Positions 1 through 13,735 are shown, counted from the first letter of the stretch. The stretch is DNA of 64,000 nt from Trema orientale (GCA_002914845.1 JXTC01000044.1:1148259-1212258); one strand, 5' to 3'. The notes: generated by a model not told the origin, from the sequence alone. Translations and numbers: made by a program.

Positions 1-147
1 GTTAATGGCGTGGTGGATGAGCGCGATCATATCGGGCTCGGGCTTCGGTGGGCCGTAAAAGGCCGACATGCCCATGCAGCCCAAGCCCTGAGCGGAGACC
101 TCCAGGCCTTGCGAGCCCAGTTTGATGGTTTTCACTTTCGACGCCAT
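1..147 (-). CDS. Aldo-keto reductase copy 1, first-exon fragment cut by the window edge
   Basis: Reading leftwards from the ATG at 147-145 gives 49 codons that begin [20 protein letters not shown] and end ...IALIHHAIN. This is the N-terminus of the plant AKR13 group (perakine reductase / auxin-induced PCNT115-like), NADPH-dependent cytosolic reductases of aldehydes and ketones. It differs from copy 2 (10983-12740) at only a few residues, for example CMGMSAF against CMSMSAF. The rest of the gene lies to the left of the window. The fragment stops at exactly the codon next to the N in copy 2, so the window edge may coincide with a contig edge. The catalytic residues of the family lie beyond the cut and cannot be checked. 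The family call is firm; whether the gene is intact is unknown. Confidence 0.85.
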   Translation of the reverse strand, partial: MASKVKTIKLGSQGLEVSAQGLGCMGMSAFYGPPKPEPDMIALIHHAIN

Positions 148-407
148 TGTTCTATACTCTCAGATCTCGCTCGTTGCAGTGGCCAGTAACTCGGTGCCAT
201 TGATGCTCTTAAATAGGTGATCGTCTGAAACTGTTGCCGCCAAGATGCTGGCGCAATGGAATACGTGTAACGTTCCTTTTTAGATTATTAAATTGACAAA
301 TGAAAAAGAGGATAATAATAAGGGTATAATAGTAAATCTACTGAGAGATTTGTCTAAGAGATACGAATCTTATAATTAAGCAGTTGATTAAGATAAAGGA
401 CTGCTGT
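148..407 (-). promoter_or_regulatory. Promoter of AKR copy 1 with TATA-like box
   Basis: Directly upstream of the copy 1 ATG. On the minus strand CTATTTAAG (208-216) lies about 60 bases before the ATG and reads as a TATA-like box. The same box and about 100 flanking bases (GATGCTCTTAAATAGG, then CTGAAACTGTTG and ATGCTGGCGCAAT) recur upstream of copy 2, so the promoter was duplicated with the gene. The box assignment is inference; the shared sequence is seen directly. Confidence 0.5.
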
Positions 408-1040
408 TAGGGGTGTCAATTCGTGTCGACGGGTCGGGTTCGTGTCGGGTTGAAGTCTAATATATACATAAATTATGTCAACCCGAACCCGACCCGTGAC
501 CCGTCGTGTCAGAAAACTATCAACACTAACCCGACCCGCACCTAAAATGGGTTGACCCGAACCCGACCCGCACAACCCGCTTTGGTGAATAACATCTAAC
601 CCACAACCCGATTTTGACCCGTCAACCCGTTTTTGACCCGCCAACCCGCTATGACACGTATTTTTTTACTTATATTTTTTTTTCTAAGGCTATTATTGTC
701 TCATTTTAAAATAAATAAGTTAGGGATAATTTATAAATATAATTAATAACTTATAATCCCAAAACTTACATTGTATAAATTAAATATATCTATAATAATA
801 GTCATAAACAAATTGAATAAAAAATATTTTTATAATTTAATTATATATATATTTGTTGGCGGGTCAAACGGGTCAAGTTCGTGTCAAGCGGGTTGACCCG
901 AACCCGACCCGTTTTTTTTATTCGTGTCAGGTTGGTCAACCCGAACCCGACCCGCACCCTTTTTCTTCAACCCTAACCCGCAAAAAATCGTGTCGTGTTC
1001 GTGTCGTGTTGTCGTGTCGTAACCCAAATTGCCACCCCTA
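408..1040. mobile_element. Non-autonomous hAT-type transposon (633 bp)
   Basis: The element starts TAGGGGTGTCAATT and ends AATTGCCACCCCTA, an inverted terminal repeat of the hAT type. It is flanked by perfect 8-bp target duplications ACTGCTGT (400-407 and 1041-1048), the size made by hAT transposases. The interior is packed with GGGTCGGGTT / AACCCGACCC units on both strands and has an AT-rich centre. No transposase is encoded; the short open frames inside come from the repeat units. It sits about 260 bp upstream of AKR copy 1. Confidence 0.88.
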
Positions 1041-1972
1041 ACTGCTGTCGTCATTGCTTAGGTTTTATTGATAGACTAATTACTATTTACTATTATTTAG
1101 TTAGTTGTAGATGTAGTGACACATGGACATTGCAAAATAAGCAATACTACTATGTACTCGTGTTCTTGTCCTGGTGAGAAAAATTGTCGACTAGTTAGTC
1201 AGGTCCAAGTCAGAATTTGACGTGAAAAAGACAAGAACTTCTTATCCATAAAAATAAATAAATAAATAAAAGACTGACATTCAACAATTTAATACTCGAA
1301 AATATAGTAAGTAGGAACGATGATTAACGTCTTTTTGGCTTTCTCAAATCTTTCAATCTCCTTTTACATTAATGTTTCAAGTTTCCTTCGTTCTCTCTTA
1401 TTTGGGATTATTTTCAGGCTCATTTGGAATCCGGATTCTGAAGGAAAAAAAAAATTTAAGAAAAAAGTTATTAAAAAAAAAATATTTTTCCTAAAGTTTA
1501 TAGAATTTTATTTTTATATTTTTTGTTTTACTAATTAATATGCTAATATTTTATATTTCAAAAAATAATATAAAATCAAACTTTATTTTTTTTGAAAGAC
1601 AAATCTATCTTCGGAGTGACATTTTCACTCCTATGTAGGAGTTTTTACTAGACCGTAGAATTAAAGTAAAAGACAAATCTAATGAACGCTATTCTATTTA
1701 GCTATAAAGAAGGTCCACAAATATACACGAGTAAACTCAGCACAGAAATATTTGATATTTATCCTTACAATCCTCCATCCTATCGTGCCCACTCTCTGTT
1801 CATTCAACCAATCTCTCTCTTCTGCTATTGTTTCTCTCTCCGTAGTCCCACCTATTCTTCCTTCTACAAAACAATGAGAAGCGAGTTTTGGATTCTTGGA
1901 AAATCATTATCCTTCTCAGGCTAAAATATATGCATGATTAAAAAATCATTCAAATCTATATGAGTTTGATTT

Positions 1973-2003
<31 letters not shown>

Positions 2004-2507
2004 TTTAATTATAAAACCTTAATTACCTAGCAGGTTCATGAAGAGCAAATTAATGGGAAAACGAAAGTTAAACAAACTAATTTCAGGAAGCAATTTCTTG
2101 TCACTATTTTTACCTAATATTGAATTTTTGTTCTAATTTTTTTCATAAGGTATTCATTCCTATGTATAAGAAAACACAAACAAACCCTCCAACACTTGAC
2201 CTGGAAGGTTAGAAGATCTAAGAAGACTGATTTTATTGGCTTTTATTTTCAAGTTCTTTTGTCTACAATAATGGCGTGGTTGTTCCTCCTTCGTGCAGTG
2301 AAACATGGGATTTGAAAGATGAAAATAAAAAAAATTGACATAAAATGTGATACGAGTGACATTTACAAGTGACGTTTATGAATACCTTATGAAAACTTTT
2401 TTGCCCTTTTTATGTTTTAAGCTTGAAGTGTTCACCGAGTTCATTCTCCCAGTTCTTATAGACGTCTTGAGTGGTGCGGTCAATGCCTTGTGATACACAA
2501 AGCAGCT
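1041..2507. other. Duplicated AKR upstream block, then non-coding DNA
   Basis: Bases 1046-1330 resemble 13470-13730 (shared GTCATTGCTTAGGTTTT, GGACATTGCAAAATAAGCAA and GTTAGTCAG blocks), which extends the AKR segmental duplication past the hAT insertion. Beyond that the sequence is AT-rich with a TA/GA microsatellite (1973-2001). I see no gene. Confidence 0.5.
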
Positions 2508-2603
2508 CGTCATCGCTAACATCTTTATACTAGAAGTACTTCTGTAACCCAAAATCGTCATCGCTAATATCTTTATTCTAGAAGTACTTCTGCAACCCAA
2601 AAA
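2508..2603. repeat. 48-bp tandem repeat, two units
   Basis: Two near-identical units start at 2508 and 2556. Each begins CGTCATCGCTAA and contains TAGAAGTACTTCTG, itself a small palindrome. No coding role is evident. Confidence 0.7.
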
Positions 2604-2728
2604 TAAAATATTTAACAAAAATAATTTAAATAAAATAAAAGGATATAATAATAAACAAAAAATTCTTATCTTGGCACCAAGCTCTATTTTTGCCTTTTGT
2701 TTAGTGGGAACCTTTGCTCAACTCTTAT

Positions 2729-3030
2729 GAAAAGATTCTGTATTCTTTCTAACGAGCACTCCAATAAGACGGAGAAAATACTTCTTGTTCTCTTTAACAG
2801 CTCTCCATGTAGCTCCCGTCTTGTCAAACGAGATCGGGAGTCATTGACCGGGCTCCTACGAATTGACCGTTTTGTCAAATGAGTCGTGAAAAATTCTGTA
2901 TTCTTCCTGATGAGCATCCCAATAAGACAAAGAAAATACTTCTAGCTCTTTTTAACAACTCTCCATGTAGCTCCCATCTTGTCAAATGAGATTGGGAGTC
3001 GTTGACGAGGCTCCTACAAATCGAGCTTTT
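2729..3030. repeat. Tandem duplication, about 159-bp period
   Basis: Unit 1 starts near 2729 and unit 2 near 2888. Shared blocks include ATTCTGTATTCTT, AGAAAATACTTCT, CTCTCCATGTAGCTCCC and TCTTGTCAAA. The units differ by scattered substitutions, so the duplication is not recent. Both strands of unit 1 are open for about 60-77 codons, but nothing recognisable is encoded. Confidence 0.7.
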
Positions 3031-3405
3031 CCTACTAGTTCAAAGACCTATTCTTTGAACGTTTTCTCTTACCGATTGACGCTACAAAAGATCGAAAAAA
3101 TATTAATAATTAATCAAATGAAATGAATGGTAAATGTATGTATTTTTATTTATTGCTTAGATAAAGTAAAAATTATTCCTTGTATATGATTGACATGAGG
3201 CAGGATTCCTAAAAAGGTCTGGTGGGGGAGGGTCTTCACCTGCATCTCTTCCGTGATATATGGGCTAACAGTAGCCATAACTAAATAATGTTGATAAATA
3301 GTATAAATATAATATGACGCATATAGAAATGATATTCATAAAAAATATATTTTATTAACAATGTAACAAATTATCATAAAATATATAATTAATAATATTT
3401 TCATA

Positions 3406-3825
3406 TTAATTATCATCGCTATCAATAAAATCTTCATGTTTATCTTGATTTGTTTCATCATCATCGTCCACTTCCATTTCTTCTTCATATTATATATAAT
3501 CATCCATTGTGTTATTATGGTCAAATTCATTATTATCAATAAAATCATCTTCTTACACGTCATGAATAACATCATCAGAATTTTGAACATGCTCATTTTG
3601 ACTCCCACGAATATAACTAATAAACTCCAGCTCGTCAAGTTCACCTGTTAAGACAAAGTTTGAAGAGTTATGACCTTGCAGAATAACTGGCTCAATATCA
3701 TTGTCTTAAATATCCCATCTACCTCAATGACTTAAGTCTCTTACAATTCTCCAGTTCGTACCATTCAACAAATCATCAATATAAAAAACTTGCTTAGCTT
3801 GAGAAGCAAGTATGTATGATTTATC
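3406..3825 (-). pseudogene. CACTA (En/Spm-like) transposon protein remnant, DUF4216-like
   Basis: Read on the minus strand from 3825, the frame gives DKSYILASQAKQVFYIDDLL followed by NGTNWRIV. This is typical of the DUF4216 region of plant En/Spm-like transposon proteins (SQAxQVFYV-D...W-VV). Downstream in the same frame come GHNSSNFVLTGELDELEF and a long run of Asp, Glu and Asn codons. At least four in-frame stops interrupt the roughly 140-codon frame, so it is dead. The opposite strand is also open in places, but only as low-complexity sequence. I could not find CACTA termini for a bounded element. Confidence 0.7.
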
Positions 3826-4672
3826 TTTATACCACTTAGAATTGATAGCTATACTTATTATGTTTTTTTGTAATTTTATTTTCTTCTTTCTAGGATTAGT
3901 ATTTCTACTTTTATTTTCTTCTTTCTACTTTTTAAAAGTGGTTACTAGTTACCACTATTTGAAAATTAGGTACCAGTTACTAGTTATAAATACTTTTGCT
4001 TATTAGTTACTAGTGCTTGAAAATTATTTACCTGTTACTAGTTATTATTTTAAAAATAGTAATTTTCTAAAAACTTTTTAAAAAGTGGTGTTTTTTTAAA
4101 AACTACAGTAACAAAAATAGAAAAGAAATATGAGCCAACCATATATTTGCAATTCTTTTCTAAAATCACCGTAGATGACCTAATTTTCTCATTTTAAATC
4201 GAACTATTTACCCAAGCTTATTGAGTTTTCGGCTTTTTTGACAATTTTTTATTTTTTTATTTTATGTTTAGGAAATGCTTTACTTTTATTTTTGTATTTT
4301 TTAAAAAAATTAAAAGTATACAAAAAAATCTTAAATCATCTAATTTTAGTATATTTTTACAAAATTGTTATTATTGTTAATTGTGTGTATTGTGCATGTG
4401 ATACCGCATGTTATGTTTGTTCTTATGTCTATGTTGCATCGGTATATGTATATTTACCAATCGTGCCATGCCAGCCCGAGTACGGTACTAATCATGCAGT
4501 GCCGCATCATAATCATACCGTGTCTATGCTGGCCCACTTTGATACTACTAATCAAGTTCATGTTAGAGTTCAATGCGAACAAAATAATAATTTCATATAT
4601 AAATAGGGAAATTAGATTGTATGTCCTTTTTTTACACTTGATTTTAATAAATATCTTTTTTTTTTTCTTTTT
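3826..4672. other. AT-rich intergenic stretch
   Basis: No gene seen. Around 4460-4540 a richer patch (GTGCCATGCCAGCCCGAG, TGCTGGCCCA) resembles the subterminal sequence of the hAT relics elsewhere in the window, but no ends could be found. Confidence 0.3.
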
Positions 4673-4677
4673 ATAGG

Positions 4678-5565
4678 TGTAGTGGTCAAAAAATGGCCCA
4701 ATAATTAAAAGTCTAAATGAGATGGACCCTTACATCTAACAAGGCCCATCGATACTACAGTTAGGCCAAATAATAAATAGGTTAGTGAGGCTTAACCCAT
4801 GAAATTATCTCCAACGACCAAAGTCCAATTGACCAGCCAGCCAAGGACTACGCCCGTAACCCGATCGAACCACAATTAATAATGAAGGGCTCAACAAATC
4901 ATCAAGATATCCTCAATCAAAGGCATCTGACTTAGTCCGCTAGGCTAATTCAAAATAAGGGATCACGCACTAATAATTCTAGAGTATGATAAATTGTCTC
5001 CAACTGCCACCAATTAACCAATTTCGAAGCATGACAACTACCTCCAATTTACCAATTTCAGAACATCATAATTGCCTCCAATTATTACCAATATCAAAAT
5101 AAGATAGCTGCTTTTAACAGATCTGAGAAGACTCTTATAAGTAGGAATCAAAACAACACCTAAAGACAGATCAACTCAGAATAGCCTACTCTTGCATTCT
5201 CTCTCTCTCCCTAATTCACAAATTACATTCTCGTTCTTTCAATTATCCTAGAAGCTCTAGAACCTGATTCATATCAGCATTCATCTCTCAAATACTATGA
5301 TTTTAGAATTTATCTTGGAACCTTCTAAGATATCTGTATTCATCTATAGTATACCAATAAGGCTCTGCATCCAGACTTATATAGCTGTTCATTAAATTAC
5401 TTATATGCTTTATCATATTCATATCTTCTTGAGTTGTATTTTGACTTGAGTGTCGGAGTCCCTTTGGCTGGCATCACCCAGTGTTCCCAATCGAACTCTT
5501 ACATTTTTTGATTTTGACAGGTTGCTCGCGGCCCAATTTCGTAATTGTAGAAACGAGCCTCTACA
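4678..5565 (+). mobile_element. Solo LTR of a retrotransposon (888 bp)
   Basis: It begins TGTAGTGGTCAAAAAATGG and ends GAGCCTCTACA, giving the TG...CA ends of an LTR, and the last bases mirror the first. Perfect 5-bp target duplications ATAGG flank it (4673-4677 and 5566-5570). No gag-pol or second LTR lies nearby, so it is a solo LTR left by recombination. A 151-bp copy of its beginning is at 15180-15330. Gypsy-type by general look only. Confidence 0.82.
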
Positions 5566-5570
5566 ATAGG

Positions 5571-6165
5571 TAAATGACAAAGATTATATATTTCTACACT
5601 TAGTATATCTACTAATATACTAACTTTTATTTATATTATATATATACATTGGAATACTAGTCATTTTTTGCTACATCATTTCAAAAACATATATTTACTT
5701 AAAATGGGCACAAAATTCGATCATTTTGCTATAAGATACTATTAAATAATAGAAATTGTAGAAAATATTTCCCTTGTGTTTTAGCAAAAAGACCAATTTT
5801 CACTAGGTGTTTTTAGATATATAAAATTTATCTCCTCACTATGTTAATTTTGGTCAAAATTATATCTCTTTGGATAATGGTTTTTTTTTATTTGTGTCGA
5901 TTTTCTATCTGAAAAATACTAAAAAATGCTCATAGTCAAATAATTAAAAATTCTATTAAATCCACAACCAAATAACTTAAACATCAAATGTTTGAAGTTA
6001 CACAAAAATTTATATAATGTTTTTATAAAAATTTGGGTGTTTTGATTGTTGGGTTGTAGAAATAGAGTGTTTGACTATAGGGTTAAAGAAACGATTAGAC
6101 TATTTGATTAATCTTGATTAAGAGTACTGTTGTCATTTTATAATGTAAAATTTTGACCAATTTTA
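5571..6165. other. AT-rich intergenic stretch, no gene seen
   Basis: Low-complexity AT-rich sequence without a supported open frame or a clear repeat boundary. Confidence 0.4.
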
Positions 6166-6173
6166 CATATCGA

Positions 6174-7100
6174 TAGGGGTGTAAAAAGAGCCCGAAAGTC
6201 CAAAACCCGATGGGCTGGCTAAAAAAAAACCTGATTTGAACTCGGCCCGAACCCGACATGGTCCAAGCCCGGCTCGAACCCGATTATCCTTAAGACTGGG
6301 CTCGAGCCTAGTATTTTTCACATAAGCCCGGCCTGAAATCCGGGCCAAAGCCCCAACTTGAAATCCAAACCTAAAACCCGATTTAAAAGGCCCGAAACTA
6401 AAAAAATATAATAATTTTTTTAAAAGAAAGCCCGAATTTAATACTCAGAGTTTTAAAAATGCTATGTATTCTAAGTGAAAATATGACTTACTACTTATAA
6501 ATAGTCAAAAAAATATTTTAATTATTTGATATTAAAATTTTTCAATAATAGTTAATTTTTTTTTAAATAATGCAAGACTTGATATCCGATTTAGAATACC
6601 TTATAGAAGAAGATGATTCTGATTTCAATATTCAAGGTGATAAAGATGGAGAAAATGAAGTCTTTGAAGTTTAATTGTTTCATTTTGTCATTTGTTTTTC
6701 AATAATATTTTATCAGCTTTTCTTGTTTATATTTCGAAGAAATATTCTCCAAGTTATTGGTTCTCAAATTTGTGAGTTGAATAATTTTAAATGAGTTTTT
6801 CTAAATTAAAGTATAAGTATTATTTTCTAATTGTGCTAAAAAAAATTCTTTCACTATTTCTTTATTCCATTGTATATATATATGTATAATAATTTGGGTT
6901 CCAAAAGTTCGAAGGTTAAACTCAACTCGAACATAAAGCCTGAAGCCTTTAGGACTGGGCTTTAGGCATGACTTTTACTAATTTAAACCCAGTTCGGCCC
7001 GACCCGAAACTTTTTTAGAGCCTAAAAGCCCAAGCCCGAGCCTGTCCAAACCCGAAAGTTTGAGGTTGGGCTGGGTTTGGGCGGCTCGATTTATACCTTA
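6174..7100. mobile_element. hAT-type transposon relic (927 bp)
   Basis: It begins TAGGGGTGTAAAAA and ends TTTATACCTTA, an imperfect hAT-like inverted terminal repeat. It is flanked by perfect 8-bp duplications CATATCGA (6166-6173 and 7101-7108). The subterminal regions carry many GCCCGA / CGGGC units. An acidic reading-frame remnant lies inside (6570-6674). It is too short and decayed to encode a working transposase. Confidence 0.88.
6570..6674 (+). pseudogene. Acidic C-terminal tail remnant inside the hAT relic
   Basis: A 34-codon frame from ATG to TAA, rich in Asp and Glu (contains DLISDLEYLIEEDDSDF). By position it is probably the last piece of a lost transposase: a comparable acidic tail lies in the hAT relic at 15483-17020. 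No catalytic part survives. Confidence 0.4.
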
Positions 7101-7108
7101 CATATCGA

Positions 7109-9500
7109 CTGGGGAGACTATATTTGAACTCCTAACCGGTATAAAGGCACTTCTAATCTAAATTTACCCCATTCAAAGATTAAAAAAATCTTATTTTTAT
7201 TATAAGCACCTCTTCTTATTCCTAAAATAGGTTTCACTACTTTTTAATTTTTATAATCAATTTTGGCGCCCCACATTAATATAAAGCCACTCAATTCACA
7301 AATAGTCATTAATCAGTTGAATCTTAAAAACAAAGTCTCTATATTCACCGCTGCTATTATTCTTCTCTGGCATTGCACTTCCTCACCCGTCACTTGGTGG
7401 AAAATTCCTGAATCTATTTGTTTTTCTTAGCGGGTCTCATGCAGTTCTTTTGTTTACTTTTGATTTCTTCATTGTGGGTAACCACGTAGTTTTCACCTTT
7501 TAATAAAACATGTCATTTACAAAAATTCTTCTTTAGCCGTTCAAAAATGAAATATGCTTATTTAGTTAAACATAGAAGGATGAATCTTGCTACCCAATCA
7601 AATTCCTTTGCATTAGGCTGCTATAAATAGATATAATCGAGAACTCTTCAGGACTATAAGAATGCTCTTTTCCCATTATATATTACAATTCTTTCTCTAT
7701 CACACATGTGATATACATACCTCATTATAGATCATGACCCAAACAACCTCTTGAAAAAAAAATTACAACTATTTTGAATTTCTTATTCAAATCTCCTCTC
7801 CAAAAAATTTTGAAAAGGGTTTATATATCATAGTACTGAGAAATTTAGGGTTTCTAATTAAAATATGATGGGGTGTGATTCTTACTGAATTTTCAAAAAA
7901 TAGAGAAAGCGGTATTTAATTATATATTTTAGTCCTTTTAATTGAGGATAAATCTGTAACAAAAAATTTTTAGAAAAAAATGGGTGCTTTTATGCCACCT
8001 AGGGGGGCTATATGATGGGGTATATTTTAAATTTTTTAAAATACATGGATGAAAAGTACTTGTATTCTAAATAAAATGTGTGGGAGGTTTTTAATATTTT
8101 CTATAAATTATAAAGAAGAAGAATAAGATAATATTTTTCTTTTTGTTACTTTTGTATAGTATTGTTTTGTTCAAAACAAAATAAGAAAAAGGTAGTTAGA
8201 ATTATACCCTATATAGTTTTTAATTTTAAAAAATTCAACATTATATTCTTGGAGACTATATATCACCGCTTGAAATTTAACAAAAATATTAAATTTTACC
8301 CCCCTATAACATTTTAATTCCGGAAGAGAGGGAAAAAAAAAAAAAAACCGATGAAAATACACTCCTCCTTACGTGTAGTGAAACAAAAACATTATTTCCG
8401 AATTTAATTTCTTAACTAAAAGAAAGTTATTATCAGACAATCAAAATTTTGTAAAAGCACAACAAAATTTTACAGAAGCTATTTGGAAATCATTTCTATT
8501 TCGATAGACTTAAGGTTTGTTCATCAATTAAATACACTCCTCCTTAAGTCTATGTTTATCAATTAAATCTTTTTTCTTTTACGAAAACTTAGATGTAACA
8601 TGGGTGACATTGAAATCTATATGACAAATAATCTCAACGGACGAAATGTAGTTTCCACAAACATGGCTGAATTGAAAAAAATAATAATAAATAAATAAAT
8701 AAACAAACAAACCAACTAAAAGCTATACTAAAAGCCGCAGGAGATAAATTTGTATGACCGTAAGAGAAATTAGGGTGGATGTCTTCTTCATCACTTTTTT
8801 TTTTTTTTTTTTGGGAGATCATATGGATATGCTATTATAAATCAAGAAAATCTTTTACAATAATAAACTCAACTCAATTGGAAAAGAAGATTCCTCCATC
8901 TAGATAAGCACATTTTTTACTCCTAAGACGAATCTAAACTTTATTAGTTTCATGATGGTTAACTATGATATCTTGGAGGGGGGAGGAGGGGAAAAGTGCT
9001 GAACACATCCAGCAGTAGGCCACCAAAGTCAGAATAGCAGAATAAGCTATTATTAAAAGCGTGTTATACCATGAACGCATCCAACTCAAGAAATTGGAGA
9101 TTTTGGCCAATATCCGTAGCTATAGGAGAGATGCCACCAATGAAAGATTGATGACTTAAGTAATTATGTCGTATTCGAGTCGATATGACTAAAATACTAT
9201 ACAATTAATACATGTTTCAAAAGCTTGTATACTTTTTCGTAAGATTGCCAAAGGGGAAGATTATTGAGTCTACTCTTCTAAATGGGAAGTTATGAAATAT
9301 TCTTAGTGTTACACCATTATACTTGTACATGAATGTCATATCTTTAATCTCATTGAACTTTCTACTTTGTTTACTACATCACATGTCTACTTTTATGACT
9401 AATGTGGGTTGTCATACCATTTATTTCCAGTATGCTAATGTAGGATTATTGTGCTAATGACCTGGATTTTTTATAATCGTTTTTGTCTAATTCTGACATT
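7109..9500. other. Intergenic stretch, no gene seen
   Basis: AT-rich, with poly-A and poly-T runs (for example 8335-8346 and 8795-8812). A patch at 7105-7160 (minus strand AGGAGTTCAAATATAG) looks faintly tRNA-like, as in SINEs, but cannot be bounded. None of the short open frames resembles a known protein. Confidence 0.4.
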
Positions 9501-9529
9501 ATTGATCAAAAGGACTATGCTCTAATGAG

Positions 9530-10600
9530 CGGAATATAAAGATCCTCTTATTCGCTTCTTCTACTACTTTCCCGTGTTATATGAAGCAAGAGGTACAGTG
9601 CTTGTTCTGTGGGCTGCTCAGCCCAATTCTGATGGATTCTTGAAAGGATTTCGAGAAGTGTTCACCTGAGAAGGTTCTCAGGTACTGATCTGCTAGTGGT
9701 AGATCTTGGTGTGCTCAGGAGAAAATACCTGCTGAAGGGATTTCAGCATTAGATAGCTTCAAGTAGGATGCATGAAGTATAGAGGCAGCTACATCAAGGA
9801 TTAATCTTTTCACAAGCCTGATCAATGACTAGAAGGGAGTTCTAGATTTTTGATCAATTAGATTTTGTGTAATATTGTATCTCTTTGACTGGATTGGTTT
9901 CCTTATAGTATATAGCTGGACTCTTATTTGTCCCGTGAATGTAGGCTTTGTTTACAAAGTCAAACTACATAAATTCTTGTGTCGTTTCTTTTCATTTAGC
10001 TTGCTCTCATATCTGGTAATTGGTCTTAAATTAATCTATCTAAGATTTGGTAATTTTAACAGAAACGAAATTATCACCTTTTTTCTCTGCTTATGCAAAT
10101 TCATCTCATTATTAGGGAATATGATGTGTCCTCTCTTTCTCTAATTCTCTTCCTCTTTGAAGAGAGAGGTCTTCACATAAATAGAGAAGGCTAATCTTGT
10201 GGAAGTATTTTCCTAGGAACGCCATTCATTCAGCAAAAGAGCAAGTTCTTCATTAAATTGTTCTTATTTCTGTAACTGACGGGATTTCAAGCTACCGAAA
10301 TCCAAGAGGGATCTCTGAGCGTTACAACACTAAAGGGAGTTTAGTTCTATCTTGCCAAGTGGGATGCTTGGTGACTTGAAGATGGAATTCTGCTAAGGAA
10401 GATCACAGATGACTTCGACCAGATTAGAAGTTCTAATGCTTTTTGATTAAGACCATTGTTTGTATCTTCTTACTAATTTACTGGATTTCATCTTTACCTG
10501 TTGGACTACTGGATGTAGGTAGCCATTTGCTACTGAACCACGAAAAAATTCACGTCTCTTTACTGGTTCTGCTTGTTATTTTGTCACCACATGAATCATA
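9530..10600 (+). mobile_element. Decayed copia-type LTR sequences, two related blocks
   Basis: Two blocks resemble each other. Block 1 (about 9650-10030) has TTGTATCTCTTTGACTGG, then GTGAATGTAGGC, then AAATTCTTGTGTCGTTTC. Block 2 (about 10220-10600) has TTGTATCTTCTTACTAAT, then GGATGTAGGTAGCC, then GAACCACGAAAAAATTCACG. The order 'Gly-rich spacer, TGTAGG, GAACCACG(T)AAATTC' is familiar from Ty1/copia LTRs of plants. No protein-coding part or primer-binding site could be fixed, so ends are approximate. Confidence 0.4.
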
Positions 10601-10982
10601 GTATAGGCAAATGAGCTTCATCCAAGTAACTTGGTAATCTTTTGACTATTACCACCTCTCAACACGTACGTTTCTTGCCTGTGCTTGTGTGATTTGAGTA
10701 CGAAACAAAAATACAACGGAAACTGGATCTATTGCCTACTGGCATAAACCAAATATCATCCAGTGATTATTTAACAACTTTTTTACATGAGAAATAGTAC
10801 AATTCTTTAAAGTTTTATTTGTGAACAAAACATCATCTACCTTTCAGTCTTCTGAAAATAAGACTAAATCTTGCGCTCAAGTGATTTATTATTAATTGAT
10901 CTCAAGAACACTATATGACAAAGTTGAACAAGGTCAAGAGTAATAAGGAGGAAACAGTGCCAGCTAGTATTAGGGCATGTCT

Positions 10983-12740
<1,758 letters not shown>

Positions 12741-13735
12741 TTTCTTTTTTTTTTTTTTTTTTTTTTTATATCACCTTTGTTATTCAGTGGCTTTGTAAGT
12801 CAGTTCCATTGATGCTCTTAAATAGGTGCTCGTCTGTCTGAAACTGTTGGCGGCAAAATGCTGGCGCAATCGATACTCCCCTATGGTCCCCTACGAGAAT
12901 TTTGGATCAGGATCACCTGTCCAGAAATCATATAGAACAACCACTCATATTTTGACATTTACATATCATTTAAAATTTTTTAAATAAAGAGTGATTAAAT
13001 TTTTTTCAACGGTTCGTTTTTTTCTTTTTTTTTTTCAAAAATTATATGTTGAGATATAAGTGGTTGGACACAAGTTACAAAAATTATATTTGGACACAAG
13101 TTAACACAGAATTTTTGGACATGTAAATCTTGATCCGATAATTTTAGGGGAAACAAAAAAGCGAACTATCCCACAAATAATCCCTTTATTTTTGCTAAAT
13201 ACCACACTTGACCACAAATTCAAAATATCTCGTCCATTTTTTAAAAAAAATAATAAAAATCTTTTCCTTTTAGTTCTATTCAATTTACAACTTCAATTAA
13301 AATTAAATTTTAACAGAGACTATATTTTGCATCCCTAAGCTGCATTAAGGTAGGATATTATTAAGTTTCCTGAAAACAGGGTTAAATATGATAATTATCG
13401 TCCCGATAAAGAGTATTTTTTGGATTTATTACAATAAAATAAGAAATCTTTAAGAAAAAGACGGCCAAATGATCGTCACTGCTTAGGTTTTGCTAAGAGA
13501 CTAATCGTTACTAATATTTGGTAATAAGGAGGTGGACATTGCAAAAATAAGCAATACAATGAATTAGTAATGTTCTTCATGAGAAAAATAGTCAACACGT
13601 TAGTCAGTTTGATGTCGAAGGAAAAAAAGAAAAGGAAGAAGATAATCAAAACTTCTTCATGAGAATTAAGTGACCAACTACGAAATTGACGGATGAATAC
13701 TACAAAATATTGTGAGTTGTAACGATGATCCACCT
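12741..13735 (-). promoter_or_regulatory. Upstream region of AKR copy 2
   Basis: A poly-T tract (12749-12767) follows the ATG on the plus strand. A TATA-like CTATTTAAG on the minus strand (12817-12825) matches that of copy 1. Bases 12770-12870 align with 160-260, and 13470-13730 with 1046-1330. The 12880-13465 stretch between these blocks has no counterpart in copy 1, where the hAT element lies instead. Confidence 0.5.

Noticed and set aside
3336..3651. Open frames rich in Ile, Met, Phe and Val on both strands
   Set aside because: Shadows of the acidic low-complexity part of the CACTA remnant.
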